DNA from: a virus
Direction: 5' to 3' (one strand)
IMG/VR virus record: IMGVR_UViG_3300033233_000131
Location: 1 to 30,233 of that record
DNA: 30,233 nt
The notes beneath the pieces are model-generated. The model worked only from the letters and a program-made list of their open reading frames with translations. It ran no database searches and was not told the DNA's origin. Made by a program: the position numbers and the translations under genes. Of this stretch, positions 1-7,917 are shown in pieces (within the stretch, counting starts at the first letter, position 1; each line of letters opens with the position of its first letter).

Positions 1-126
1 GATTTTGCCAGACGGCAATACCCAAGCTTTGTAAATTCTATTTCCAACCCGCCAAGTTTCCAGCAGAACCTTGCGATTGGTTCTTTTCGCCTTTTCCCAT
101 TTTTCTTTAAAATTTGCTTCCTTCAT
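1..126 (-). CDS. Left-copy 5' part of the 52-aa joint-spanning protein
   Basis: This is the duplicated beginning (first 42 codons) of the gene found whole at 30074-30232. It is useful because only here is the upstream region visible: the ATG at 126 is preceded by an AAAGGAG ribosome binding site (about 134-140) and by the TTGACA promoter at 150-178. It is not a separate gene. Confidence 0.85.
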   Translation of the reverse strand, partial: MKEANFKEKWEKAKRTNRKVLLETWRVGNRIYKAWVLPSGKI

Positions 127-127
127 C
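1..127. repeat. End duplication, left copy (circular contig overlap)
   Basis: These 127 bases are identical to 30107-30233 and run exactly to both ends of the window. The length of 127 equals a k-mer size commonly used by metagenome assemblers, so the simplest reading is that the contig is a closed circle with one overlap counted twice. A true short direct terminal repeat is possible but would coincide exactly with the k-mer size. Confidence 0.95.
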
Positions 128-149
128 TTTCTTTCTCCTTTCACTATTT

Positions 150-178
150 AAGATATAATATATCATAGCCTATGTCAA
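150..178 (-). promoter_or_regulatory. Early promoter reading leftward across the genome joint
   Basis: On the minus strand a perfect -35 box TTGACA (173-178) is followed after 17 bases by TATCTT (150-155), or after 16 by ATATCT, within a very AT-rich stretch. A strong ribosome binding site and the ATG at 126 follow. Two small odd-centre palindromes overlap it: CATAGCCTATG (164-174) and GATATAATATATC (152-164). They could be operators. It is the only strong promoter-like site ahead of the first genes, so it is probably the main early promoter. Confidence 0.65.
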
Positions 179-302
179 GATATTTTTTAATTTTTTTAAA
201 ATTTTATCTTATTTATTATCAATAACTTACGAAAAAAGTTAGAAAAATATGGCTGTTTGAAGGGAATTTTAGCTAAATCTTACTGAAATGGTAGGATTTA
301 TT
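179..302. other. AT-rich gap between the end of the late genes and the early promoter
   Basis: No gene is visible. On the minus strand, just past the tail fibre stop, two weak hairpins occur: a 6+3 bp stem with one mismatch (274-300) and TAACTT/AAGTTA with a 7-base loop (223-241). Neither is followed at once by a long U tract, although poly-A/T runs lie at 182-206. This may be the end of the late transcript, but no convincing intrinsic terminator is seen. Confidence 0.4.
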
Positions 303-1265
303 TTAATAGCTGAAAAATGCGGCAGGAAAATTGCTCTGATAATTCCAAGTCACGCCTGCCAGCGAGCCTGGTAAGCCATATGAAGCTGCGTCATAGTAAT
401 AGCAACCGGTAAACGTGCCCGTCGTTCCAGACAGATAAACCAACCCCATTGCCTGAGAAATAGCACGCAGTGTCGGGGCGCCACTTCCCTGAACCGCAAG
501 CCAATAAACTGTGCCGGCTTGTAATTGCCAGGACTGGTTTGGATAAGTTTTAACGCCTGTTGAGGCGGTATCTAAATCGCTTGTAGTATAAAGCAGGGGG
601 GCCGGCGCATTATCAGACCCGTTCGAATATATGCCGACCTGAGCAAGCGTTCCCGCTGCCCCTGCCGTCGTCACTTGAATTGCTATTGTGGTTATTGTAA
701 GATTTTTCCCCAGAATAAACGGCGCAACATAAATTCTGTTTGCCGTTAAAGCCTGCGTCGTGACAGCGGTAAAATCGAACGGGCAGAAATAAACATTAGA
801 AATCAGCTTCGGTGGAAACATATAAGATACGCCAGAACTTCCACCTGCAGGCGGAACCGCCCAAGTGCCATCACCTCGCAAAAATTTTGTCGTATCGTTT
901 GGAGCTTTCGGACAGAAGCCGTGCCGTGATGTGCTAACATCTCCAGTCGTCACATCAGAAAGAGATAAATCGCCTTCAGTATGCGCGTGAGCGAAATCAG
1001 TTATCTGTGATTTGGTATGAGTGTGGCTTGCTTGAGCGAAAGCAGAGGCGTCATATCCATCAACCTTATCGACGTTAAGCTGGCTTTCTGTTTTTCCACC
1101 AAGCTTTTCGGCGTTATCAACAATGCCATTATTGTTCTGGTCATAAACAGACTTCAACATATCACCCGAACCAGAACCGCCACCGCTTGTCGGCATTTGT
1201 AAAATTAGCTCTTTTTTTAGCTTTTTCAGAAAACCAATAACATCTTTTTCAGAAGCGTATTTCAT
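303..1265 (-). CDS. Tail fibre / receptor-binding protein
   Basis: A 320-aa adhesin that ends the late operon. Residues 8-23 are helical and may attach to the tail. Residues 42-53 form a perfect EF-hand or dockerin-type calcium loop (D-x-N-x-N-G-x-x-D-x-x-E), a motif often met in phage fibres. The HTH (81-83) and HAH (93-95) motifs resemble the metal-binding HxH motifs of fibre shafts. Residues 115-135 carry the common fibre signature ending in FLRGDGTW. The remaining 175 or so residues form an unrecognised beta-rich C-terminal head, likely the part that touches the host. Its ATG overlaps the preceding stop (ATGA) and follows a GGAAGGA site. Confidence 0.82.
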   Translation of the reverse strand: MKYASEKDVIGFLKKLKKELILQMPTSGGGSGSGDMLKSVYDQNNNGIVDNAEKLGGKTESQLNVDKVDGYDASAFAQASHTHTKSQITDFAHAHTEGDLSLSDVTTGDVSTSRHGFCPKAPNDTTKFLRGDGTWAVPPAGGSSGVSYMFPPKLISNVYFCPFDFTAVTTQALTANRIYVAPFILGKNLTITTIAIQVTTAGAAGTLAQVGIYSNGSDNAPAPLLYTTSDLDTASTGVKTYPNQSWQLQAGTVYWLAVQGSGAPTLRAISQAMGLVYLSGTTGTFTGCYYYDAASYGLPGSLAGVTWNYQSNFPAAFFSY

Positions 1266-3433
1266 TGCTTCCTTCCCGTTATCATGGATTTGTTTTCAAT
1301 AAGATTATTTTCTATTTTCTCAATCATCATATCACCGGACGGCGTTGTAATAATTTCAAGCGGTTCAAGTGTAATCATCAGAAAGGGGAGTTCAAGCTCG
1401 ACCGCTGTTTTCTGAGCATAATTTGAGATTGTATTTGCCAGAGAGTCCGCCCCCGCTTCAGAGCCGTAAATTGAGAGTTCGATTTTTTCTCCGATCGCTG
1501 ACGTTGAGCCAAAAACATAAATCTTTTTCTGCTCTTCGGGTATATCGCTATTCAGAGCATAACCAACTTTTACTTGGTAGATTTGGTCTTCTGATTTTAT
1601 CTCCGTTTTTAGTTTCGAATACTCATCTGCCGAAATAGATATTCCCGTGCTTTTTGTCTGCCAATATTTGATCCTTGCCTTATCGCCCGCTGTATAGACG
1701 CCCGCCTGCGTTGAAGAGAGCAGGCGCTTGATAACCTCAATATAGGTTTCGGTATAGTCTATCGAAAAAGAAATTTGACCCGCATTTCGCTTATAATCCA
1801 CGAGGTAAGGAATATCAAAAAGACTGATATTATTTCCGAGTAAATCAATGATAATATCTGCTGGCGAATTTATTAATTCCAGCGCCCCGTTTCTTTTCCC
1901 TGCTACATAAGCCGTGATAATATCCTTATCTGTCAGCGTGACTGAAGAGCCAAAAACAATAGCGCCATCCTGAAGGTTTACTTTCCAGTTATCGGTTATC
2001 TGATTAACTCCATTTATCTGAACAGCGGTTATGTCTTTTACGGCGTGGTCAACAAATTTGATTTTTTTCTTTGAGGCATCTACCACATAGCCCGTGATCC
2101 AATTATAGCCATATAGGACCGGGATATATTCATCATTAGCGTTTTTATTTAGCGTTATATTAGAATCCAAGCAAGAGAATGGGTCAAGGAAAGAGAATTG
2201 AATTATATCCTGCTCAATTTTTATTTCACTTATCAAGCCGCCCGAGAAAGTGAAGAAATCATCTATTGATGAAAAGCTTCTATCTCCAAAGACCAGCCGA
2301 CATTTAGCACCGAGAAAATTAACCGAGTTTAAAAGCGAGTCAAAGACCCCGGTCTTGCCATCTTTCATATTGAAGATAGAAACTTCGCCTGTAATTCCAA
2401 CGAGCCCTGGCTTATAGAAAGGCTGAATAACTTTCTGATAAGAAAAATTATCCGCCTTAAGCGTCCCGTGATAACAGGTATAAGAGTCAAAAGCTGAGTG
2501 AGCTTCAGAAGTCCAACAATAAGTCATTGAGCCCGTCTCAATAATGAAGGCAAAGACGAGCTGAAGCTTCGAGTTTCTGGCGAGATAATCAAGCTTCTTT
2601 TCTGAATACCAATCTGCCGTCGTGGTGTTTATCGTTATAGCAGAAGATGAGCCCGCTCCGTTATAAGCCTTGACCTTAAATGTGTAGCTGGTATTTGAAT
2701 TGAGGCCAGACAAATAAGCCGATGTAATTTTGCTTGGCACTCTTACGATTTCTGTATCAGAAGAATCAAGGATAATATAGCCATCAACAACCGCCCCGCT
2801 GGTCGGAGCTTGCCAGCCGATAATCACGCTATCAGAGAAAGCTTTAAGTTGGACGCCGTTGCTCGGTGCGTTTGGAGCTCCGTATTGAGTGACAATCAGC
2901 TCTGAAGAATAATCAGAATAATAGGATCCCGATTTAACACGTAATTTATATTTATATTGCTGTGCCGCCGTCGCCGTCGTGTCTCGATAGAATTCCTGAT
3001 TAAGCCAGGTCGTTGAAAGTAGAGAATAGCCAGCCCCGGCGTCTCGCCAGATTTCAATATAATCGCCAGAAAGCGATATTGAATTCCAGGTCAGGTCAAT
3101 ACAATTTCCATGAGGGAATCCTTGAAGCGATTGCGGCGGTGATAAAACAGGATAAGTCGTTGCTGAAACAGGCCCGATAAGCGAACTTTCCGTCAGGTCA
3201 AAATAAACAACTGAAATTTTAAAATCATAAGCCGTGCTTGCTTGAAGATTTCCAACCGAATAATTAGTCTCCGAGCCGTCAATTGATGTAAGATAGTTTA
3301 CTCCCTGCCCAGATAAGCCGTAGTAGATTTTTATTTGATAGTAATCGCCATTATTCTGCCAATTCAGGCGGACAGAATATGGGCTTGTCGGTGTGGCGGT
3401 AAGATTAGAAGGCGGAATTTTGCTTTGAGCCAT
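1262..3433 (-). CDS. Tail hub/baseplate-type protein with three N-terminal fibronectin III domains
   Basis: 723 aa. Residues about 6-95, 97-185 and 186-275 read as three successive fibronectin type III domains (each begins with a P-x-x-L-like strand, has a conserved W in strand B and a Y-x-F/Y-K pattern near the end). The rest (about 276-723) has no motif I can name. Its beta-rich character and its place between the distal tail gene and the fibre suggest a hub or tip protein. FN3 domains on virions are thought to bind surface sugars weakly. The ribosome binding site is poor (GAGAT), and the gene starts 5 bases after the preceding stop. Confidence 0.7.
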   Translation of the reverse strand: MAQSKIPPSNLTATPTSPYSVRLNWQNNGDYYQIKIYYGLSGQGVNYLTSIDGSETNYSVGNLQASTAYDFKISVVYFDLTESSLIGPVSATTYPVLSPPQSLQGFPHGNCIDLTWNSISLSGDYIEIWRDAGAGYSLLSTTWLNQEFYRDTTATAAQQYKYKLRVKSGSYYSDYSSELIVTQYGAPNAPSNGVQLKAFSDSVIIGWQAPTSGAVVDGYIILDSSDTEIVRVPSKITSAYLSGLNSNTSYTFKVKAYNGAGSSSAITINTTTADWYSEKKLDYLARNSKLQLVFAFIIETGSMTYCWTSEAHSAFDSYTCYHGTLKADNFSYQKVIQPFYKPGLVGITGEVSIFNMKDGKTGVFDSLLNSVNFLGAKCRLVFGDRSFSSIDDFFTFSGGLISEIKIEQDIIQFSFLDPFSCLDSNITLNKNANDEYIPVLYGYNWITGYVVDASKKKIKFVDHAVKDITAVQINGVNQITDNWKVNLQDGAIVFGSSVTLTDKDIITAYVAGKRNGALELINSPADIIIDLLGNNISLFDIPYLVDYKRNAGQISFSIDYTETYIEVIKRLLSSTQAGVYTAGDKARIKYWQTKSTGISISADEYSKLKTEIKSEDQIYQVKVGYALNSDIPEEQKKIYVFGSTSAIGEKIELSIYGSEAGADSLANTISNYAQKTAVELELPFLMITLEPLEIITTPSGDMMIEKIENNLIENKSMITGRKQ

Positions 3434-3438
3434 TATTT

Positions 3439-5115
3439 TTATCTCGTTTCAATTAAATCTGCTGAAGCCGTCCAATAATTGACGTAAACATAATTAATCT
3501 CTGGTGTTTCTGAGAATCTCGTAAAGGTCGTTATCGGGTGTCCAACAATCTGGCTATCGTCGTTACTTTCAATGTAGAAAGGCACAGAGGTTGTGTTCTC
3601 AGTAATAATTTTCTGAAGCATTGTAACATCATCAGAACTTGTAATCCGTGCTGTTAAGCTCCAATTCCGCAAAGAAGGCCTTGAGAGAAAGAAGCCAACA
3701 ATGTTATAGCTCTCGTCATATATATCTTTGATATTCACCTTTTCAGAAAATTGGGTCGGTTGAAGCTCTAAATCTTTTCCCGCCAACCAGATTATTCCGA
3801 TTTCAAGATAGCTTGCTGGGTTTCCTGTGTCGGCAATAGCAATTTTCGCATAGCGGTTTGTGTAATTCGCTCCGAGGCTATACATCTTATCTTTAACCTG
3901 ACTTCCCGTCAGGCTAATTTGAGTAGCTCCAGAAAAATCCGAGTTATCTGATAGATAAAGCGTAATTTGAGCGTTATCGGTCAGATTAGAGCCGTAAATA
4001 CCGACTGCCGAAATGCTATCACCAAGAGAAAATGCTGAGCCGATGGTCGGGCTGAATTGATTATACCAGCCTGCAGAGATAAAATCGCAGTGTGCGTCGG
4101 TGTCGCCAGCAAATATATGGGCGTCGTCAAAGTAGAGAGAAGAAGAGGCAGCGGAGTTCCTGCGCAAATATAACCTAAGGTCTGTCGCCCCCGACGGCAA
4201 ATTTCCAGAATATCTGATAGAAAATAATTGGAAATTCGTGGGAAAATTAATTGTAATATCAGCCCAATCCGTTTGCCAAGAATTAGTTGAAAAATTATAA
4301 TAATAATCCGTTCCCCCCGCCAGAGAACGTAATTGAACATAAATTGTTTTTGAAGAAATAGATGCCTTTGCCATAAAGGCAATTATATATTTTTTGCTGA
4401 CTAAAAAATTATTAAATACATTCTGATTGATGCGAGCCTCTCCATTGCTACCATCTACATCAAACCTAACCGCATAATTCCCCCTTGTCTTCTGCGTGCT
4501 TTCCTGATTTATTGTAGACGACCCTCCCACCCCTTCCGTCCAATTCGTCAAATCCGTGCTGGAATTCCATTGCTCAAAATCGCCGTCGGTCAGGATATCT
4601 GGATTGACTGAAGCATTTGAAACATTAGAAGCCGAGCTATTTCCAAAAACTATATAAATTGTTTTTCCTGATTGAGAAATGCTCGGCAGAAGAACCCAGA
4701 ATTCACCGCTTGCCTTTCCAGAAGAAACAGAGAAAGTAAGTCTGTATTGAGAAAGCTCCGTTCCGCTATCATCACAAAATCGCACATCATAGCCATCAGC
4801 TCGGCAAATCGCTCCGATGTCAGCATCATTAGAAAATCTGACCATTACAGGTACATTAGTAAGCCCGCCAGCAGGGACATAAGTTCCGGGAATTGTAATC
4901 GGCTTCGCTTTTTTCCAGCCGTTGAAATTCGGGAATAGAGAAGACAAACCTAAATCGAGGCTGATATATTCAGAAGCCTTTCCCGTCGTTCGCCATTTCT
5001 GCGTCGGTGAGGTAGAAATCGCATTTATGGCTGGATAATTTACAGTCTGGCTGGAATAACCAAGCACAGACGCACCGCTTTTAAACGCTCTGTTTCGCCA
5101 TATGTTAATCTTCAT
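3439..5115 (-). CDS. Distal-tail-like protein with nested DUF2341 and carbohydrate-binding-like insertion
   Basis: 558 aa. Residues 1-57 and about 367-558 together resemble a known type of phage tail protein: a beta-sandwich (discoidin-like) core with a 'DLG' strand near residue 55 and an 'AVGIYGSNL' strand near 370. Between them lies a foreign-looking insert of about 305 aa. First comes a DUF2341-like jelly roll (about 67-165, starting near 'WKKAKPI' and including 'GYDVRF' and 'IYIVFGN'). Then comes a CBM4/9-like module (about 173-342, starting near 'DGDFEQW' and ending 'LYFDDAHIF'). The insert probably adds sugar binding to the tail tip. AAGGAG precedes the ATG. Confidence 0.72.
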   Translation of the reverse strand: MKINIWRNRAFKSGASVLGYSSQTVNYPAINAISTSPTQKWRTTGKASEYISLDLGLSSLFPNFNGWKKAKPITIPGTYVPAGGLTNVPVMVRFSNDADIGAICRADGYDVRFCDDSGTELSQYRLTFSVSSGKASGEFWVLLPSISQSGKTIYIVFGNSSASNVSNASVNPDILTDGDFEQWNSSTDLTNWTEGVGGSSTINQESTQKTRGNYAVRFDVDGSNGEARINQNVFNNFLVSKKYIIAFMAKASISSKTIYVQLRSLAGGTDYYYNFSTNSWQTDWADITINFPTNFQLFSIRYSGNLPSGATDLRLYLRRNSAASSSLYFDDAHIFAGDTDAHCDFISAGWYNQFSPTIGSAFSLGDSISAVGIYGSNLTDNAQITLYLSDNSDFSGATQISLTGSQVKDKMYSLGANYTNRYAKIAIADTGNPASYLEIGIIWLAGKDLELQPTQFSEKVNIKDIYDESYNIVGFFLSRPSLRNWSLTARITSSDDVTMLQKIITENTTSVPFYIESNDDSQIVGHPITTFTRFSETPEINYVYVNYWTASADLIETR

Positions 5116-5127
5116 TTTTATCTCTCC

Positions 5128-7239
5128 TTATACCGCCGCCCTTACCACATCAAGCCTTATCTCACCCGTCTTGCCAGCAAGTTTTACCTTTTGAACAATT
5201 TCTTTCATTAGCGTTGTATTTCCGATTTCAAGCTTTATCGGGACAGCAATATTAATTTCTTTCTCGTGGCCGATTTCCTGTCTGATAATTTCTCTTATCT
5301 TTTTCTCTGAACCGAGAATTTCAGGCCCCGCTTCGCCAGCAAGATAAGCCTGTCCCGTTTCAGTAAAAAATCGTGTCGGTTTTTCAAACACCGCACCCTG
5401 AGCCAAGGGGATCGGCTGTCTGGCAATCAAAGCTATCTGGACCGCTCCTAACGCCCCCACAATTCCAGCGATAACGGCGGATAATGGAAACATATAATCT
5501 TTGAACGCCCGGGCAACGCCAGAAGCCGTGTTCACTATCGCTTCCATCAGGGCTACTGCCTTTGCCTCTTTCGCCCCTTTTCGTTGAGCTTCGGTTCTCT
5601 TTATCTGATATTCGGCCTCAAGAGTTTGAATAGCTTTTTGCTTTTCTTCTTCACTCATCCTTGATTTTTGAATTGCCTCCAGCCGCCTCTTGTATTCATT
5701 TTCAATTCGGATTTCTTCATTTTTATGAACTTGCTGAAAAACGCCATCAAGAGCCGAAAACACCGTGCGGGCAATTTGAGCATACTGCTCAATTTTATCT
5801 GCCGCTTTTTTCAGCTCATTATCGATATCTTGAAATGTCTTTTTATATGCCTTGTCTATTTGAGGGGCAAAAGCCAAAACTCCTCTAAAAGATTTTTCCC
5901 ATTTTTTTAATGATTGCTCAGTGACAACAGCCAGCTCTTGAGTACCAATCGTGACTTTTTCAAGCTCTTTTTCAAGGGCCGACATACCTTTTTGATATGT
6001 CCCAATATCAATTAAGCCAGCCCGATAAGCCTGATTGAGCTTTTGCTGGGAATTAAGAATCTCTCTTATTTTTGCCTCAAGCGGGAATAAATTTTTAAGA
6101 ATATCGTCTACGGCTTTCTTTAAATCTTCTTTTGCCTTCTTTGCTTTTTCATCCTCTTCTGTGGCTTTCTTAACGGCATTACCCGTCTCGTTAATGGCAA
6201 CCTTCTCTTTTTGCACCGCTTCTATATTTTGCTTTATCTGACCATATCTTATATGACCAGCCGCAATCGCTCTCTGCTGAGCGGCTGATAATTTGGCAAA
6301 AGATTCGGCATATTCATCATTAACTATCTTTGCATCTCTACCATCGGCAATCCCTTCTCCTATAAACTTTCCAAATTTAGCCAGCATGTCGACGGCCCAC
6401 ATCGTGGCCCGGGCCACCGCCCCTATTTCCTCAGCAATAGCCGACAGCCAGAGTTTAAAATCTTTATCTTTTGATAGGGCCTCTGCTTTCTTTTTGAAAT
6501 CATCAAGCAGTTTTATCACATCTTGATTTTTGATTATGACATCACCGATTGCCTCTTTTATTTCACCGATATAATTCTTGAGCTGAGCGATTTTGCCGGC
6601 ATAGGTATTAGTTTCTGCTGTTGCCCTGCCATAAAGCGTGTTTAATCTTTCCAGAATAGTGGCCCGCTTCTCTTCAAGACTTAAATTCTCATCAACACGG
6701 ATACCATATCTGGCCAGGATAGCCGTATTTCCTTCCATGGCCTTAGCAACCAACAGGGTAGCGGATTGTAAATCCATTTTCAGCGTGGAGGCCAGACCCA
6801 TTGCCCCTTTCACTGCCTTATCCATCCCTTGCTGATTAAGGCTCGTCATCTGGAGCAATAAGGCTTGAGCGGCCTCTATTTCTTCATCAGCATATTTGGT
6901 GACAGCCATTTGAGCTGCAGCAAATTGCTTATAATGTTCAATATTGCCCTGAATAGTTCGCCCCGTCGTGAGAAGTGCGGCTTCAAGAGCTTTCTCTGCT
7001 TCTTCTTGTTTGACGGCCTCATTAATTGAAGAAGTAACAACATCTTTCAGCGTCTGCATCGCCTTCATCGCCGCTTGAGCCGCTATCTGTCCGATAGCAA
7101 CCTGCTTCCACATTGAAGAAAAAGCAGACCCGCCCTTTTCTGCGGTTTTAGCGGTCTCATCTATTTCTTGTCTGACTATCTGAGAGCCCTTCACTACGCC
7201 GCTTGCGTCTACATCGATAATAAGTCTGATATCAGCCAT
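5128..7239 (-). CDS. Tail tape measure protein
   Basis: 703 aa, the longest tail gene, placed after the frameshifted chaperones as in lambda-like phages. Its length sets tail length and it is ejected with the DNA. Helical and coiled-coil sequence rich in A, K, E and Q spans most of the protein. A hydrophobic, small-residue segment near 580-610 is a likely membrane-inserting region. The motif 'GEAGPEILG' near the C terminus is typical of tape measure proteins. No lysozyme or peptidase domain is seen. A GGAGAT site precedes the ATG, which overlaps the chaperone stop. Confidence 0.9.
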   Translation of the reverse strand: MADIRLIIDVDASGVVKGSQIVRQEIDETAKTAEKGGSAFSSMWKQVAIGQIAAQAAMKAMQTLKDVVTSSINEAVKQEEAEKALEAALLTTGRTIQGNIEHYKQFAAAQMAVTKYADEEIEAAQALLLQMTSLNQQGMDKAVKGAMGLASTLKMDLQSATLLVAKAMEGNTAILARYGIRVDENLSLEEKRATILERLNTLYGRATAETNTYAGKIAQLKNYIGEIKEAIGDVIIKNQDVIKLLDDFKKKAEALSKDKDFKLWLSAIAEEIGAVARATMWAVDMLAKFGKFIGEGIADGRDAKIVNDEYAESFAKLSAAQQRAIAAGHIRYGQIKQNIEAVQKEKVAINETGNAVKKATEEDEKAKKAKEDLKKAVDDILKNLFPLEAKIREILNSQQKLNQAYRAGLIDIGTYQKGMSALEKELEKVTIGTQELAVVTEQSLKKWEKSFRGVLAFAPQIDKAYKKTFQDIDNELKKAADKIEQYAQIARTVFSALDGVFQQVHKNEEIRIENEYKRRLEAIQKSRMSEEEKQKAIQTLEAEYQIKRTEAQRKGAKEAKAVALMEAIVNTASGVARAFKDYMFPLSAVIAGIVGALGAVQIALIARQPIPLAQGAVFEKPTRFFTETGQAYLAGEAGPEILGSEKKIREIIRQEIGHEKEINIAVPIKLEIGNTTLMKEIVQKVKLAGKTGEIRLDVVRAAV

Positions 7240-7582
7240 TTTTTATCTCCGCCATTTTTTCGGCCGTTATTTTTTCTCTCGTCTCGTGAATTAGCGACAC
7301 GATAGCCGCCCCGATTCTTCTATCCTGCTCACTTTCAAAAGGCAATCGTTTCCACTCCTCTGCGGTAATGCCAGAGTTGACCAGATAATCAGAAGAAAAA
7401 GCCGAATACCAATTTAACATCTCGGTTTCAAACTCCGTTAACTGCTGAATAATCCTATCAAGCTGGCAATTTATGCAAATGTCTCTTTCCTCATTTGTCA
7501 AATGTTGAGGATGTTCTTCCGCCGGCAAAACCGCCCTCCAGAAATTCGCCTCAAACTCGCACAGCCTCTTTATTCCCCGAAA
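7232..7582 (-). CDS. Tail assembly chaperone extension (GT-type), made by -1 frameshift
   Basis: The frame is open from the slippery site to the stop at 7232. It has no good ATG; the only nearby start is a TTG at 7528 with no proper spacing signal. A -1 slip at 7582-7588 would join residues 1-108 of the upstream gene to 116 residues here, giving a 224-aa product. This mirrors lambda gpG/gpGT, in which the T part contacts tail tube subunits while G coats the tape measure. The segment contains 'GITAEEWKRLPF', a helix pattern usual in such small chaperones. It overlaps the tape measure start. Confidence 0.78.
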   Translation of the reverse strand, partial: FRGIKRLCEFEANFWRAVLPAEEHPQHLTNEERDICINCQLDRIIQQLTEFETEMLNWYSAFSSDYLVNSGITAEEWKRLPFESEQDRRIGAAIVSLIHETREKITAEKMAEIKNG

Positions 7583-7905
7583 AAATTTTTTGAATCACCG
7601 CAAAAACTCAAAAGCCCCGTCCCGATTGAGGTGCCGTCAACGCAAATAATATCAAACAGGGTTGGCAAATATTTTTTCTTGTTTTCCTCATCACAGGGAA
7701 TTTTCTGGCCGTCAAGTTCGAGATTCCAATCTACCACGGCGTCCATCAGCAAGCTAACAAGCCTGTCGGTATCTGATTGGTCTTTATACTCTGCCACCTT
7801 GAATTGAGGCAGGGGCCGGACTTTGAAGATAAGCTTCTCCGTTCCGGCCCTCGTTTCAACTTCAGCAGTAAATTCAGCGGTTGCTGAAAATTTTCTAATG
7901 TCCAT
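7570..7905 (-). CDS. Tail assembly chaperone (gpG-like)
   Basis: 111 aa, encoded between the tail tube and the tape measure, the invariable place of this gene in siphoviruses. The N-terminal half has a beta-sheet pattern ('FKVRPLPQFKVAEY'), the rest is helical. It is expected to bind the tape measure during tail assembly and not to remain in the virion. The last codons hold the slippery heptamer, so a minority of ribosomes make the longer GT-type protein. GAGGGGG lies 6 bases before the ATG. Confidence 0.75.
   Translation of the reverse strand: MDIRKFSATAEFTAEVETRAGTEKLIFKVRPLPQFKVAEYKDQSDTDRLVSLLMDAVVDWNLELDGQKIPCDEENKKKYLPTLFDIICVDGTSIGTGLLSFCGDSKNFFGE
7582..7588 (-). promoter_or_regulatory. 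-1 ribosomal frameshift site A-AAT-TTT
   Basis: In the frame of the upstream gene the codons read TCA AAA AAT TTT TTC GGG GAA TAA. The heptamer A AAT TTT fits the X-XXY-YYZ rule in the correct phase. After the slip the new frame runs open into the downstream chaperone gene, and the zero-frame stop lies only three codons further on. The run is six A followed by six T. No clear downstream pseudoknot was found. Confidence 0.85.
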
Positions 7906-7917
7906 TATTCCCCCTCA

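Noticed and set aside
1-127. Terminal repeat as attL/attR of an integrated prophage
   Set aside because: The repeat lies inside a gene, equals a common assembly k-mer length, reaches both contig ends, and no integrase or host DNA is present.
3981-4382. 133-codon minus-strand frame inside the distal-tail-like gene
   Set aside because: Overlaps the DUF2341/CBM-containing gene in another frame and lacks a ribosome binding site and protein-like composition.
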